Positions 50,399 to 60,069 of a stretch of 64,000 nucleotides of DNA are shown piece by piece. The position numbers and the translations under genes were made by a program. The notes below the pieces were generated by a model. It saw only the letters and a program-made list of their open reading frames with translations, searched no databases and was not told where the DNA came from. Position 1 is the first letter of the stretch; each line of letters starts with the position of its first letter. The stretch comes from Streptomyces albus subsp. albus. Its GTDB lineage: Bacteria > Actinomycetota > Actinomycetes > Streptomycetales > Streptomycetaceae. The stretch spans positions 28,100-92,099 of the forward strand of contig NZ_JODR01000038.1 of assembly GCF_000725885.1 (NCBI RefSeq), given 5' to 3'.

Positions 50399-53125
50399 CT
50401 ACGCCTCCCCGCCCCGGATGACGGCCAGCACCTCGTCCAGTTCCTCCGGCTTGACCAGCACGTCCCGGGCCTTCGAGCCCTCGCTGGGCCCGACCACCCC
50501 GCGCGACTCCATCAGGTCCATCAGCCGCCCCGCCTTGGCGAAACCCACCCGCAGCTTGCGCTGGAGCATCGAGGTGGAACCGAACTGTGTGTTCACGACC
50601 AGCTCCGCCGCCTGGCAGAGCAGATCCATGTCGTCGCCGATCTCCTCGTCGATCTCCTTCTTCTTGCCCTGCCCGACGGTGACGTCCTCCCGGAAGACGG
50701 GCGCCATCTGCGCCTTGCAGTGCTCGACGACCGCCTGGACCTCCCGTTCGTTGACGTAGGCGCCCTGCATCCGGACGGGCTTGCTGGCGCCCATCGGCAG
50801 GAAGAGCCCGTCGCCCTTGCCGATCAGCTTCTCGGCGCCGCCCTGGTCGAGGATGACCCGGCTGTCGGCCAGGGACGAGGTGGAGAACCCGAGCCGGGAG
50901 GGCACGTTCGCCTTGATGAGGCCGGTGACGACGTCCACCGACGGCCGCTGGGTGGCCAGCACCAGGTGGATGCCCGCAGCCCGCGCCAGCTGGGTGATGC
51001 GCACGATCGCGTCCTCCACGTCGCGCGGCGCCACCATCATCAGGTCCGCCAGCTCGTCCACGATCACCAGCAGATACGGGTACGGGGTCAGCTCCCGCTC
51101 GCTGCCCGCCGGGGCGGTCACCCGGCCGGCCCGTACCGCCTCGTTGAAGTCGTCGATGTGCCGGAAACCGAACGCGGCCAGGTCGTCGTAGCGCAGATCC
51201 ATCTCGCGCACGACCCACTGGAGGGCCTCGGCGGCCTTCTTCGGGTTGGTGATGATCGGGGTGATCAGATGCGGGATGCCCTCGTAGGCGGTCAGCTCCA
51301 CCCGCTTGGGGTCCACCAGCACCATCCGCACGTCGTCCGGGGTGGCCCGGACCATCACCGAGGTGATCAGGCAGTTGATGCAGGAGGACTTGCCGGAGCC
51401 GGTGGCGCCCGCGACCAGGATGTGCGGCATCTTCGCCAGGTTGGCCGAGACGTAACCGCCCTCGACGTCCTTGCCCAGGCCGACTATCAGCGGATGCGTC
51501 TCCCCCACGGCGTCGGCCGCGCGCAGCACATCGCCGAGATTGACCATCTCCCGGTCGCTGTTCGGGATCTCGATACCGACGGCGGACTTGCCGGGAATCG
51601 GGTTGATGATCCGCACATCCGGGCTGGCGACGGCGTACGCGATGTTCTTGGCCAGCGCGGTGATCTTCTCGACCTTCACACCGGGGCCCAGTTCGATCTC
51701 GTAGCGGGTCACCGTCGGGCCGCGGGTGAAGCCGGTGACGGCTGCGTCCACCTTGAACTCGGTGAACACGGTCGTCAGGGACTCCACCACCTGGTCGTTG
51801 GCGGCGCTGCGGGACCGGCCCGGCCCGCCCCGCTCCAGCAGGTCCAGGGAAGGCAGCGCGTAGGTGATGTCCCCGGCGAGCTGGAGCTGTTCGGCGCGGG
51901 GCGGCAGATCGGCGGGCTCGGGCGGCGCCGGCGCCTTGGTCAGGTCGGGCACCGGGGTCCGCTCGGTGACCTCGTCGGCGTCGTCCCGGCGGGCCTCGGG
52001 CACCGCGGGCTCCGCGGCGGTACGGCGCCCCTTGCCCCGCGCCTTGGACACGGAACTGGTCAGGTCGGCGACCACCGGGGAGGGCTGGATGCCGTTGACG
52101 ACCGCACCGTCCAGCGAGGCCGCCGCCGCGGCGGCCAGATCGACGGCGTCCAGGGTCCGTTCCGGCTCCCCCGCGCTCGCGTCGCCGTCCTGTCCGCGCT
52201 TCCCCTTGCGTGCGGTGCGGCGCCGGTCGAGTGCCTCCTTCTCGGCGAGCGCCGGGTCGAGGTTCTCCTTGCGCATGCTGTGCGCCCGCCGTGCGGGGCG
52301 CACCGGCTCCTCGTCCTCGACGTCGTAGTCGTAGCCGGCCACCGGCTGGACGATCCCCAGCCGCACCCCGGCCGCACGCAGCCGCTGCGGAATCGCGTTG
52401 ACGGGCGTTGCCGTCACCACGAGCAGCCCGAAGACGGTCACCAGCACCAGCAGCGCGACCGCCAGCATCTCCCCCAGGGTGAAGACCAGCGGCCGGGAGA
52501 CACCCCAGCCGATCAGGCCCCCCGCGTCCCGCAGCGCGTCGTCTCCCGCATCCCTGCCGGGTGCCCCGCACCCGATGTGGACCAGGCCCAGCACCCCGAT
52601 CAGCAGCGCCGAAAGACCGATGACGATACGGCCGTTGGCCTCCGGCTTCTCCGGATGGCGGAACAGCCGTACGGCGATGGCCGCCAGCAGTATCGGCACC
52701 AGCAGGTCCAGCCTGCCGAACGCGCCGGTCACCAGCATCTCCACCAGATCGCCGACCGGCCCCTGGAGGTTGGACCAGGTGCCCGCCGCGACGATCAGCG
52801 CCAGGCCGAGCAGCAGCAGTGCCAGACCGTCCTTGCGGTGTGCCGGGTCGAGCGCCTTGCCGCTGCGTCCTATACCCCGGAAGACCCCGGCCACGGCGTG
52901 GGCCAGCCCCAGCCAGCACGCTTTGAGCACCCTGAGGAGACCGTTGGAGGAGCCCCCCTTGCCCTTGGCCCGGGCGGCTGCGGGCTTCTTCGCGGGCGCC
53001 TTCTTGGCGGGGGCCCTCTTGGCCGGCGCCTTCTTCGCCGCCGCCGGCTTCGCGGCTTTCGGGGCAGGCTTTTTCGCGGGCGCTTTCTTGGCTGCCTTTC
53101 CTGTTCCCGACGCGCGTGAGGCCAT
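50399..53125 (-). CDS. ftsK: FtsK/SpoIIIE-type DNA translocase
   Basis: 908 residues from ATG 53125. Lys/Ala/Pro-rich start (repeated AKKAP/AKKPA, residues ~7-50), four membrane helices (~70-260), cytoplasmic linker (~270-440), then the motor: Walker A LVAGATGSGKSSCINCLITS (~575), LVDPKRVELTAYEGIPHLIT, Walker B LLVIVDELADLMM, and the gamma DNA-recognition domain (DLLCQAAELVVNTQFGSTSM, LRVGFAKAGRLMDLME). Moves DNA at sporulation septa and chromosome termini. No clear Shine-Dalgarno; TAACCT (53133-53138) 7 nt before the ATG suggests a leaderless transcript. An in-frame GTG 12 codons upstream is less likely. Confidence 0.95.
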   Translation of the reverse strand: MASRASGTGKAAKKAPAKKPAPKAAKPAAAKKAPAKRAPAKKAPAKKPAAARAKGKGGSSNGLLRVLKACWLGLAHAVAGVFRGIGRSGKALDPAHRKDGLALLLLGLALIVAAGTWSNLQGPVGDLVEMLVTGAFGRLDLLVPILLAAIAVRLFRHPEKPEANGRIVIGLSALLIGVLGLVHIGCGAPGRDAGDDALRDAGGLIGWGVSRPLVFTLGEMLAVALLVLVTVFGLLVVTATPVNAIPQRLRAAGVRLGIVQPVAGYDYDVEDEEPVRPARRAHSMRKENLDPALAEKEALDRRRTARKGKRGQDGDASAGEPERTLDAVDLAAAAAASLDGAVVNGIQPSPVVADLTSSVSKARGKGRRTAAEPAVPEARRDDADEVTERTPVPDLTKAPAPPEPADLPPRAEQLQLAGDITYALPSLDLLERGGPGRSRSAANDQVVESLTTVFTEFKVDAAVTGFTRGPTVTRYEIELGPGVKVEKITALAKNIAYAVASPDVRIINPIPGKSAVGIEIPNSDREMVNLGDVLRAADAVGETHPLIVGLGKDVEGGYVSANLAKMPHILVAGATGSGKSSCINCLITSVMVRATPDDVRMVLVDPKRVELTAYEGIPHLITPIITNPKKAAEALQWVVREMDLRYDDLAAFGFRHIDDFNEAVRAGRVTAPAGSERELTPYPYLLVIVDELADLMMVAPRDVEDAIVRITQLARAAGIHLVLATQRPSVDVVTGLIKANVPSRLGFSTSSLADSRVILDQGGAEKLIGKGDGLFLPMGASKPVRMQGAYVNEREVQAVVEHCKAQMAPVFREDVTVGQGKKKEIDEEIGDDMDLLCQAAELVVNTQFGSTSMLQRKLRVGFAKAGRLMDLMESRGVVGPSEGSKARDVLVKPEELDEVLAVIRGGEA

Positions 53126-53202
53126 GGGTGTGAGGTTACCTGGGCCGGACACGCGAGGCACGGATGCCCACCGGGGCCGTGCGTGCTCTGCGCGGCCCGG
53201 CG

Positions 53203-53898
53203 TCAGTTCTGGGACGGGACGTGTGTGGGATCGCCGCCGGCGCCCGGCTCCAGGGCGTCAAGTGCCCGACGGAGCCCCGCCAGTTTGCGTTCCAGATGCG
53301 CGGCCGTGGCGGCTGTCGCCGCGTCAGCCGACTCGCCCAGCTGCTTGGTGAGGGCCTCGGCCTGCTCCTCGACGGCCGCCAGCCGTGCGGACAGCTCGAC
53401 CAGCAGGCCCGGGGCCTCGCCGCCGTCCTCCGCCGGCTCGGGCCGCTGCCGCCCACTGCCGTTGCCCTCCAGCTGGAGCCGCAGCAGGGACGCCTGCTCA
53501 CGCAGCTGCACGTTCTTCATGTAGAGGTCGACGAAGACCGACACCTTGGCCCGCAGCACCCACGGGTCGAACGGCTTGGAGATGTAGTCGACCGCGCCCG
53601 CCGCGTAGCCGCGGAAGGTGTGGTGCGGGCCGTGGTTGATGGCCGTCAGGAAGATGATCGGAATGTCCCTGGTGCGCTCGCGGCGCTTGATATGCGCGGC
53701 CGTCTCGAAGCCGTCCATGCCCGGCATCTGGACATCCAGCAGAATGACCGCGAAATCGTCGGTCAGCAGCGCCTTGAGCGCTTCCTCCCCTGACGATGCC
53801 CGTACCAGCGTCTGATCGAGCGCGGAGAGAATGGCCTCCAGCGCCAGCAGATTCTCCGGCCGGTCATCGACCAGGAGGATCTTGGCCTTCTGCACCAT
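53203..53898 (-). CDS. osaB: Response regulator OsaB
   Basis: 231 residues from ATG 53898 (GGAGG 7 nt upstream). Receiver domain: ILLVDDRPENLLALEAIL, phospho-Asp in FAVILLDVQMPGMDGF (~54), IIFLTAINHG and GAVDYISKPFDPWVL. Instead of a DNA-binding domain there is a coiled coil (~120-210: YMKNVQLREQASLLRLQLEG, LSARLAAVEEQAEALTKQLG), so it acts through proteins. Gene order osaC/osaA/osaB matches the S. coelicolor osmoadaptation locus, where OsaB is needed for development under osmotic stress. 247 nt after osaA on the same strand. Confidence 0.9.
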   Translation of the reverse strand: MVQKAKILLVDDRPENLLALEAILSALDQTLVRASSGEEALKALLTDDFAVILLDVQMPGMDGFETAAHIKRRERTRDIPIIFLTAINHGPHHTFRGYAAGAVDYISKPFDPWVLRAKVSVFVDLYMKNVQLREQASLLRLQLEGNGSGRQRPEPAEDGGEAPGLLVELSARLAAVEEQAEALTKQLGESADAATAATAAHLERKLAGLRRALDALEPGAGGDPTHVPSQN

Positions 53899-54145
53899 GG
53901 CCCGTCCTCCTCGCCCCGGCAGCCTTTCGGACGCCGCCCCTGGGAGCGGCCCTCTGTCGCCGCCGCCCGTCCTTGTGCCGGTCATGGTAGCCGCACCCTG
54001 CGGCCCACCACACCCTGTCACCGTGATGTCACTGTGCACGTAGCAGAAACGCCCCAGGGGACCAAAAGGTTCCCGGTTTACCGCGTTTCCACACTCCTGT
54101 GACCACACTGAGTCAGCATGTGGCCCCAGCGACACGGTGTCACAT

Positions 54146-57100
54146 TCACCCGCCGTTGATCCACCGCCTCATGACGGACAGCAGATGATCGGTGTCGACC
54201 GGTTTGGTGACATAGTCCGACGCACCCGACTCGATGCTCTTCTCCCGGTCGCCCTTCATCGCCTTCGCGGTCAGCGCGATGATCGGCAGCCCGGCGAACT
54301 GCGGCATCTTGCGGATCGCCGCCGTCGTGGCGTAGCCGTCCATCTCCGGCATCATGATGTCCATCAGCACCACGGCCGCGTCGTCGTGCTGTTCGAGCAC
54401 CTCGATGCCCTCCCGGCCGTTCTCCGCGTAGAGCACCTGCAGCCCGTGCTGTTCCAGCACGCTGGTCAGCGCGAACACGTTACGGATGTCGTCGTCGACG
54501 ATCAGCACCTTGCGGCCGGCCAGGTCGGCCCCGCCGCCCTGCGCCGCCGACGGCGCCGGGTGACCCTCGGCGTCCTGTGCGGGCTGCTGCGGCCCGACCT
54601 CGCCGCCTGCCCCGGCCGGCTCCGCGGAGCCGCCCTGCGCCTCCGCAGAGGGCCCCCAGGACGCCGGCGCGGCCCCGTTCTCCGGCTGCGGCACCGACGG
54701 CCGCGCCTCCGGCGGCAGTTCGGGCTGTGCCCGCCCGGTACCGCCCCGCATGCGCTGCCGGTCCGCCAGGGTGTGCGCGGCCTCCTCCGGGGTCTGCTGC
54801 GGGGTCTGCTGCGGGCCGGGTGCCGCCCCCTCGGACAGCGGACCGGCCTCCGCACCGCCGCTCTCGCGCTCGGCGGTGCCCGCCTGGAGCTGGGGCAGGG
54901 CCGGGGTACCGCTCGACGGCAGCTGCGCGTAGCCCTGCGGCGGCAGCTCGGTGGGGTGCAGCGGCAGGTAAAGCGTGAAGGTCGAGCCGCGGCCCGGTTC
55001 GCTGACGGCGTGGATCTCGCCGCCCAGCAGCCGCGCGATCTCCCGGCTGATGGACAGCCCCAGACCCGTACCGCCGTACTTGCGCGACGTCGTCCCGTCG
55101 GCCTGCTTGAACGCCTCGAAGATGACGCGCATCTTGCTCTGCGCGATACCGATGCCGGTGTCCGTCACCGAGAACGCGATCATCTCCGCGTCCGGCTCGC
55201 GCAGGGACCCGTTCTCCAGCATCTGCTCGCGGATCGCCTCGGGGACGTCGTCGCGCGCCGAACGGATGACCAGTTCCACGGCGCCGCTGTCGGTGAATTT
55301 CACCGCGTTCGACAGCAGATTGCGCAGCACCTGCAGCAGCCGCTGCTCGTCGGTGTGGAGCGTGGCGGGCAGCTCCGGCGAGACGCTCACCGAGAAGTCC
55401 AGGCCCTTCTCCACCGTCAGCGGCCGGAAAGTGGCCTCCACGTAGTCCACCAGTTGCACCAGCGCGATCCGGGTCGGGCTGACGTCCATCTTGCCCGCCT
55501 CGACCTTCGACAGGTCCAGGATGTCGTTGATCAGCTGGAGCAGATCCGACCCGGCACCGTGGATCGTCTCGGCGAACTCCACCTGCTTGGGCGTCAGATT
55601 GTTCTCCGCGTTGTCGGCCAGCAACTTGGCCAGAATCAACAGCGAGTTGAGCGGAGTGCGCAACTCGTGCGACATGTTGGCCAGGAACTCCGACTTGTAG
55701 CGCATCGAGACCGAAAGCTGCTCGGCGCGCTCCTCCAGGACCTGCCGCGCCTCCTCGATCTCACGGTTCTTGATCTCGATGTCGCTGTTGGTCTGGGCGA
55801 GCTGCTCCGCCTTCTCCTCCAGCGCCGCGTTGGACTCCTGGAGCGCCTTCTGCCGGTTCTCCAGCTCGGCGGAACGCTCCTTGAGCTGCGCCGTCAGCTC
55901 CTGCGACTGCTCCAGCAGCCGCTCGGTGCGCATACTGACGCTGATCGTGTTGACGCTGGTCGCGATCATTTCCGCGATCTGGTTGAGGAAGTCCTTCTGG
56001 ATCTGCGCGAACGGCTGGAAGGACGCCAGCTCGATCACGCCGAGCACCGTGCCCTCGAAGATGACTGGCAGCACCATCACGTGCGCGGGCGGCGCCTCAC
56101 CGAGCCCCGAAGAAATCTTCAGATAGTTCTTGGGCGTGCCCATCTCGATGGGACGCTTCTCCTTCGCGGCCGTGCCCACCAGGGCCTCGCCCGGCAGGAA
56201 GGAGGTCGGCATGCTGCCGGCGCAGTAGCCGTAACTGCCCAGCATGCGCAGCTCGTAGGAGCCGTCCTCACCCGGCCCGGCCCCGACGCCGACCGCGCCT
56301 TCGGGCGTGCCCTGCGGCAGCGCCACGAAGAAGGCACCGTGCTGCGCGGAGACCACCGGCGTCAGCTCGCTCATGATGAGCCCCGCGACATCCCGCAGGT
56401 CACGGCGGCCCTGCATCAGCCCGGAGATACGGGCCAGATTGCCCTTGAGCCAGTCCTGCTCCTGGTTGGCCTGCGTGGTGTCCCGCAGGTTGACGATCAT
56501 CGTGTTGATGTAGCCCTGGAGTTCCAGGATCTCGCCCGCGGCGTCCACGTCGATGCGCACGTTGTGGTCGCCGCGCGTCACCGCGGTGGCCACATCCGCG
56601 ATCGCCCGCACCTGACGGGTGAGATTGTCCGCCATCTCGTTGACGGAGTCGGTCAGGTCCTTCCACGTCCCCGCGACACCGGGCACCCGGGCCTGCCCGC
56701 CCAGCTGGCCCTCCGTACCCACCTCACGGGCGACCTGGGTGACCTGCTCGGCGAAGGTGGACAGCTGGTCGACCATCGTGTTGATGGTCGTCTTGAGCTG
56801 GAGGATCTCCCCGTTCGCCTCGATGTCGATCTTCTTGGTGAGATCACCCTTGGCGATGGCCGTCGTCACCATGGCGATCTGCCGCACCTGCCCGGTGAGG
56901 TTGGAGGCCATGGAGTTCACCGACTCCGTCAGGTCCTTCCAGGTGCCGGCCACCCCCTGCACCCGGGCCTGGCCGCCCAGCACACCGTCGGTGCCCACCT
57001 CGCGGGCCACCCTGGTCACCTGCTCCGCGAACGACGAGAGCGTCGTGACCATCGTGTTGACCGTGTCCGCGAGCTGTGCGACCTCGCCGCTGGCCTCGAC

Positions 57101-59770
57101 CGTGACCTTCTTCGTCAGATCGCCGCCCGCGACCGCGGTGGCCACCTGGGAGATGTTCCGCACCTGATTGGTCAGGTTGTTGGCCATGATGTTGACGTTG
57201 TCGGTCAGGTCCTTCCAGATACCCGACACGTCCCGCACCCGGGCCTGGCCGCCCAGGATGCCCTCGGTGCCCACCTCGCGGGCCACCCGTGTGACCTGCT
57301 CGGCGAACGACGAGAGGGTGTCCACCATGGTGTTGACGGTCGTCACCAGGGCGAGCACCTCGCCCTTGGCGTCCACCGTGATCTTCTTGGACAGGTCGCC
57401 CTGGGCGACGGCCGTGGTGACCTCGGCGATGTTGCGCACCTGGCTGGTGAGGTTGTTCGCCATGAAGTTCACCGACTGGGTGAGGTCCTTCCAGGTGCCC
57501 GAGACACCCTTGACCTCCGCCTGGCCGCCGAGAATGCCCTCCGTGCCGACCTCCCTGGCCACTCTCGTGACCTCTTCGGCGAACGACGAGAGCTGGTCGA
57601 CCATCGTGTTCAGCGTCGTCTTCAGCTCGAGAATCTCGCCCCGCGCGTCCACGTCGATCTTCTGCGACAGATCACCGCGCGCCACCGCGGTGGCCACCTG
57701 CGAGATGTTGCGCACCTGGGTCGTCAGATTCCCGGCCATGCCGTTCACCGAGTCCGTCAGGTCCCGCCACACACCCGCGACACCCGGCACCTGGGCCTGA
57801 CCTCCCAGCCTGCCCTCGGTGCCGACCTCCCGCGCCACCCGGGTCACCTGGTCGGCGAAGGCCGACAGCTGATCGACCATCGTGTTGATGGTGTTCTTCA
57901 GCTCCAGGATCTCGCCCCGTGCGTCGACCTCGATCTTCTGCGACAGGTCACCACGGGCCACCGCCGTCGTCACCTGGGCGATCTGCCGCACCTGGGAGGT
58001 GAGGTTGTTCGCCATGAAGTTGACGGAGTTCGTCAGGTCCTTCCAGGTGCCCGAAACCCCGTCCACGCGCGCCTGACCGCCCAGCCGGCCCTCGGTGCCC
58101 ACGTCCCGGGCCATCCTGGTGACCTGCTCGGCGAACGAGGAGAGCTGGTCCACCATCGTGTTGACGGTGTTCTTCAGCTCCTGCATCTCACCGGACACAT
58201 CCACGGTGACCTTCTGCGACAGGTCACCGTTGGCCACAGCCGTCGTCACCTGAGCGATGTTGCGCACCTGGCCCGTCAGGTTGCGGAACGCGGTGTTGAC
58301 CGAGTCCGTCAGGTCCTTCCAGGTGCCCGCCGCGCCGGGAACGGCCGCCTGACCGCCCAGCACGCCCTCGACGCCGACCTCCCGCGCCACCCGCGTCACC
58401 TCGGCACCGAAGGCGGACAGCTGGTCGACCATCGTGTTGACCGTGTTCTTGAGCTCCAGCATCTCGCCCGCGACGTCCACGGTGACCTTCTGCGACAGGT
58501 CGCCGTTGGCCACAGCCGTCGTCACCTGAGCGATGTCCCGCACCTGAGCGGTCAGATTGCGGAACGCGGTGTTGACCGAATCCGTCAGGTCCTTCCAGAT
58601 GCCGGCCGCGCCGGGAACGGCCGCCTGACCGCCCAGCACGCCGTCGGTGCCCACCTCGCTGGCCGCCCGCGTCACCTCGTCCGCGAGCGTCCGCAGCGTG
58701 TCCGTCATCGCGTTGATCGTCTCGGCGAGCTGAGCGACCTCGCCCCGGGCGTTCACCGTGATCTTCTGCGACAGGTCGCCGTTCGCGACCGCCGTCGTCA
58801 CCTGGGCGATCTCACGCACCTGAGAGGTGAGATTGCCCGCCATCAGGTTGACGGAATCAGTCAGGTCCTTCCACACACCGCCGACACCGGGCACCCGCGC
58901 CTGGCCGCCCAGCTCACCCTCGACGCCGACCTCACGCGCCACCCGGTTGACCTCGGACTGGAACGAGGAGAGCTGGTCCACCATCGTGTTGACGGTGTTC
59001 TTCAGCTCCAGCATCTCGCCCTCGACATGCACGGTCACCTTGCGTGACAGATCACCCTTGGCGACCGCCGTGGTCACCAGCGCGATGTCCCGCACCTGCG
59101 CCGTCAGCCGCGACGCCATGGTGTTGACCGTGTCCGTCAGGTCCTTCCACGAGCCGGACATGTTCCGCACCCGCGCGTGACCGCCGAGCTTGCCCTCGGT
59201 GCCCACCTCACGGGCGACCCGCGTCACCTCGTCCGTGAACGCCGACAGCTGGTCCACCAGACCGTTGACCGTACGGCCGACCCGCAGGAACTCCCCCCGC
59301 AGCGGATGCCCGCCGCCCTCCGAGCCGCGCGAGCGCAGATCCATGCGCTGCTCCAGATCGCCGTCGGCGACCGCCGTCAGCACCCTGCCGACCTCGGAGA
59401 CGGGCCACACCAGATCGTCCACCAGCGCGTTCGCCGCGTCGATCGCCGACGCCCAGGAACCCTCACAGGTGCCCGTCTGGAGCCGCTCTGTGAGTTTCCC
59501 CTCACGTCCCACCACCCGGCGCACCCGGGACAGCTCCCCGGTCAGATGCAGATTCTGGTCGGCGACCTCGTTGAAAACAGCGGCGATCTCGGCCATCGGG
59601 CCCTCACCGGTGACGGTGAGCCGCCGCCGGAAATTCCCGTCCCGCATCGCCGTCAACGCGGCCAGCAGCTTGTTGACGGCGGCGGCGTCCACTTCGATCG
59701 TCCCGCTCCTCCGGGACCGTCCGCCCTTCGCGCGCGTGTTGCCGCTACGCGCGGTTGCGCCAGACTCCAC
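54146..59770 (-). CDS. osaA: Hybrid sensor histidine kinase OsaA with HAMP array
   Basis: 1,874 residues. About twelve HAMP units in series fill residues ~30-1100, ten carrying a WKDLT/WRDLT element and most VTTAVAxGDLxxK; period ~92 residues. Then GAF (~1120-1290: [20 protein letters not shown]), coiled coil, HisKA with phospho-His in [19 protein letters not shown] (~1363), HATPase ([27 protein letters not shown]), a Pro/Gln-rich linker and a C-terminal receiver ([43 protein letters not shown]). No membrane segment is visible, so cytoplasmic. GTG 59770 follows GGAGG. The osmotic-stress role is by match to S. coelicolor OsaA. Confidence 0.92.
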   Translation of the reverse strand: MESGATARSGNTRAKGGRSRRSGTIEVDAAAVNKLLAALTAMRDGNFRRRLTVTGEGPMAEIAAVFNEVADQNLHLTGELSRVRRVVGREGKLTERLQTGTCEGSWASAIDAANALVDDLVWPVSEVGRVLTAVADGDLEQRMDLRSRGSEGGGHPLRGEFLRVGRTVNGLVDQLSAFTDEVTRVAREVGTEGKLGGHARVRNMSGSWKDLTDTVNTMASRLTAQVRDIALVTTAVAKGDLSRKVTVHVEGEMLELKNTVNTMVDQLSSFQSEVNRVAREVGVEGELGGQARVPGVGGVWKDLTDSVNLMAGNLTSQVREIAQVTTAVANGDLSQKITVNARGEVAQLAETINAMTDTLRTLADEVTRAASEVGTDGVLGGQAAVPGAAGIWKDLTDSVNTAFRNLTAQVRDIAQVTTAVANGDLSQKVTVDVAGEMLELKNTVNTMVDQLSAFGAEVTRVAREVGVEGVLGGQAAVPGAAGTWKDLTDSVNTAFRNLTGQVRNIAQVTTAVANGDLSQKVTVDVSGEMQELKNTVNTMVDQLSSFAEQVTRMARDVGTEGRLGGQARVDGVSGTWKDLTNSVNFMANNLTSQVRQIAQVTTAVARGDLSQKIEVDARGEILELKNTINTMVDQLSAFADQVTRVAREVGTEGRLGGQAQVPGVAGVWRDLTDSVNGMAGNLTTQVRNISQVATAVARGDLSQKIDVDARGEILELKTTLNTMVDQLSSFAEEVTRVAREVGTEGILGGQAEVKGVSGTWKDLTQSVNFMANNLTSQVRNIAEVTTAVAQGDLSKKITVDAKGEVLALVTTVNTMVDTLSSFAEQVTRVAREVGTEGILGGQARVRDVSGIWKDLTDNVNIMANNLTNQVRNISQVATAVAGGDLTKKVTVEASGEVAQLADTVNTMVTTLSSFAEQVTRVAREVGTDGVLGGQARVQGVAGTWKDLTESVNSMASNLTGQVRQIAMVTTAIAKGDLTKKIDIEANGEILQLKTTINTMVDQLSTFAEQVTQVAREVGTEGQLGGQARVPGVAGTWKDLTDSVNEMADNLTRQVRAIADVATAVTRGDHNVRIDVDAAGEILELQGYINTMIVNLRDTTQANQEQDWLKGNLARISGLMQGRRDLRDVAGLIMSELTPVVSAQHGAFFVALPQGTPEGAVGVGAGPGEDGSYELRMLGSYGYCAGSMPTSFLPGEALVGTAAKEKRPIEMGTPKNYLKISSGLGEAPPAHVMVLPVIFEGTVLGVIELASFQPFAQIQKDFLNQIAEMIATSVNTISVSMRTERLLEQSQELTAQLKERSAELENRQKALQESNAALEEKAEQLAQTNSDIEIKNREIEEARQVLEERAEQLSVSMRYKSEFLANMSHELRTPLNSLLILAKLLADNAENNLTPKQVEFAETIHGAGSDLLQLINDILDLSKVEAGKMDVSPTRIALVQLVDYVEATFRPLTVEKGLDFSVSVSPELPATLHTDEQRLLQVLRNLLSNAVKFTDSGAVELVIRSARDDVPEAIREQMLENGSLREPDAEMIAFSVTDTGIGIAQSKMRVIFEAFKQADGTTSRKYGGTGLGLSISREIARLLGGEIHAVSEPGRGSTFTLYLPLHPTELPPQGYAQLPSSGTPALPQLQAGTAERESGGAEAGPLSEGAAPGPQQTPQQTPEEAAHTLADRQRMRGGTGRAQPELPPEARPSVPQPENGAAPASWGPSAEAQGGSAEPAGAGGEVGPQQPAQDAEGHPAPSAAQGGGADLAGRKVLIVDDDIRNVFALTSVLEQHGLQVLYAENGREGIEVLEQHDDAAVVLMDIMMPEMDGYATTAAIRKMPQFAGLPIIALTAKAMKGDREKSIESGASDYVTKPVDTDHLLSVMRRWINGG
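56570..59500 (-). repeat. Tandem ~276-bp repeats encoding the OsaA HAMP array
   Basis: Within osaA the same ~276-bp segment recurs about ten times, diverged at third positions but keeping the protein motif. Two neighbouring units around 58240-58620 are nearly identical over long stretches (both read NTAFRNLT), suggesting recent duplication or gene conversion. Repeats of this type can vary in number between strains. Confidence 0.8.
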
Positions 59771-60033
59771 TGCCCCTCCTGCGGTTCGACCTAGCTGCCC
59801 GGGCCCTGTACTCCGAGCCTTCCCAGTGTTTCACCCTGCCCGAACCCGGCGATAACAGTTCGGCAGCATGGCATACCGCACTCCGGTGCGGGGCCCCCGG
59901 GGAAAACACCCACATCCGGCAGCCACGCCTCACGGATACGTAAGTAACCTGGCACCCGGCTGTCCGTTCACCCCCATGCCGGCGGGTGCTCCGCCGGGTC
60001 CACTGGGTAGGGGACTCGCAGAGGGGCAGCGGT

Positions 60034-60069
60034 GTGAGTACGAAGGGCTACGGAGGGGCGCTGCGGTGA
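60034..60069 (+). other. Possible 11-codon upstream ORF overlapping osaC start
   Basis: GTG at 60034 with GAGGGG 5 nt upstream opens an 11-codon frame (VSTKGYGGALR) whose TGA overlaps the osaC start codon as GTGA. It could couple or tune osaC translation. The osaC start also has its own GGAGGGG site inside this frame, so the short frame may be chance. Confidence 0.3.

Noticed and set aside
54137..59047. A 1,636-codon open frame on the plus strand
   Set aside because: Exact antisense of the OsaA HAMP repeats; its own His/Arg/Leu/Gln-rich 'repeats' are the mirror of the real ones. A GC-rich shadow, not a gene.
56570..59500. Regular repeats that could look like a CRISPR or satellite array
   Set aside because: Period ~276 bp, in frame and encoding HAMP units; no short direct repeats with unique spacers.
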